Shown here in pieces: positions 50,785-51,106 of a stretch of DNA of 51,106 nucleotides. Both the position numbers and the translations under genes were made by a program. The DNA is from Alkaliphilus hydrothermalis (lineage in GTDB: Bacteria; Bacillota; Clostridia; Peptostreptococcales; Natronincolaceae), in NCBI RefSeq assembly GCF_016908555.1, contig NZ_JAFBEE010000020.1, forward strand, positions 1 to 51,106, written 5' to 3'. Within the stretch, counting starts at the first letter, position 1, and each line of letters opens with the position of its first letter. Under the pieces are notes generated by a model, which worked only from the letters and a program-made list of their open reading frames with translations, ran no database searches and was not told the origin of the DNA.

Positions 50785-50905
50785 GCCAGTTGAAAAGCTG
50801 TCATCTTCTGCGTCACTTCAAGAACACAGCACCCTTGCGTATTATTTATACGCGTCGTTCGCTGTGTTCTTTTGTTCCTTGAATCTAACGGCTTTTGAAC
50901 TGTCT
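50785..50905. repeat. Palindromic element, type B, copy 1
   Basis: Same plan as type A, but with inner arms GAACACAGC / GCTGTGTTC and outer arms CAGTTGAAAAGC / GCTTTTGAACTG. The core GCGTATTATTTATACGC and the linkers CTTCTGCGTCA and TTCCTTGAATCTA are unchanged. A TTTTG tract follows the inner stem. Confidence 0.9.
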
Positions 50906-50912
50906 ACTATGA

Positions 50913-51031
50913 TCATTGAAAATACCCTATCTTCTGCGTCATTTCAAAAGACCAGCATTCTCGCGTATTATTTATACGCGACGATCGCTGGTCTTTCTTA
51001 TTCCTTGAGTCTAGGGCATTTTGAACAGGCT
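50913..51031. repeat. Palindromic element, type A, copy 2
   Basis: Nearly identical to copy 1 and 249 bp from it. The left outer arm is degenerate (ATCATTGAAAATACCCTA), while the right arm CTAGGGCATTTTGAACAGGCT is intact. Confidence 0.9.
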
Positions 51032-51033
51032 AT

Positions 51034-51106
51034 GCCAGTTGAAAAGCTGTCATCTTCTGCGTCACTTCAAGAACACAGCACCCTTGCGTATTATTTATAC
51101 GCGTCG
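51034..51106. repeat. Palindromic element, type B, copy 2 (cut by window end)
   Basis: Identical to the left 73 bp of type B copy 1, at the same 249-bp period. The array therefore continues past the window. Confidence 0.9.

Noticed and set aside
50661..51106. CRISPR-like array
   Set aside because: Units are about 120 bp and lie back to back without unique 30-40 bp spacers, and no cas gene is near; the repeats are palindromes of alternating type.

Overview
The window reads as chromosomal DNA of a low-GC, endospore-forming anaerobic Firmicute of the class Clostridia. An Alkaliphilus/Natronincola-like member of the order is my best guess, from gene order and protein style only. Support comes from AT-rich intergenic DNA, strong AGGAGG ribosome sites, TTGACA-N17-TATAAT promoters, T-box leaders on thrS and pheS, an L20-type leader on infC, and sporulation genes (a PdaB-type deacetylase, a small acid-soluble spore protein, ytxC). 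No phage, insertion sequence, rRNA operon or CRISPR array is seen. Nearly everything is core or house-keeping.

Layout. 1-690: two tandem palindromic elements, then a roughly 400-nt leader with promoter, 8-codon upstream ORF and several hairpins or terminators, leading into a MutS2-like ATPase that lacks the Smr nuclease domain. 2.7-15.3 kb: a mixed block with a Na/Pi transporter, PdaB, a Mur-ligase-like enzyme, a double-OB SSB, a 43-aa membrane peptide in its own transcription unit, a GAF protein, a nucleoside-gate transporter, hpt, dapH facing an M20 deacetylase (lysine/DAP synthesis by the acetylase route), a CPBP protease, a SASP, a methyltransferase and Hsp33. 15.36-15.51 kb: tRNA-Phe(GAA) and tRNA-Cys(GCA). 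15.8-30.1 kb: a translation-centred block with ytxC, DUF445, T-box-thrS, a short FtsH paralogue on the minus strand, infC-rpmI-rplT under an L20 leader, the Trk/Ktr potassium pair, an rRNA methyltransferase, yqzL, and T-box-pheS-pheT. 30.3-40.4 kb: zapA, an alkaline-phosphatase-fold enzyme, a U32 peptidase/RNA hydroxylase, a D-threonine-aldolase-type PLP enzyme, topoisomerase III, a ClC channel and a SEC-C protein. 40.8-45.6 kb: class II aldolase-mtnK-mtnA, the layout of a methylthioribose salvage (DHAP-shunt-like) operon, then a GGT-like enzyme. 45.6-50.7 kb: yhaO-yhaN (SbcCD-like), a GIY-YIG protein and a divergent cis-prenyltransferase.

The two most unusual signals are non-coding. First, a family of about 120-bp imperfect palindromes occurs at both window ends (50661-51106 in an A-B-A-B order with 249-bp period; 1-211 as two tandem copies) with a diverged single copy after pheT (about 30069-30187). 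The stem arms differ between copy types but change in a compensating way, while the linker segments stay conserved. All copies have the same orientation and the stems end in T-rich tracts. Second, the leader of the Smr-less MutS2 paralogue has the architecture of a ribosome-mediated attenuator: the last codons of the upstream ORF form one arm of a long hairpin, and terminators follow. Because MutS2 proteins have been linked to stalled or collided ribosomes, this suggests a translation-stress-inducible ribosome-rescue gene. That is a hypothesis, not something the sequence proves.
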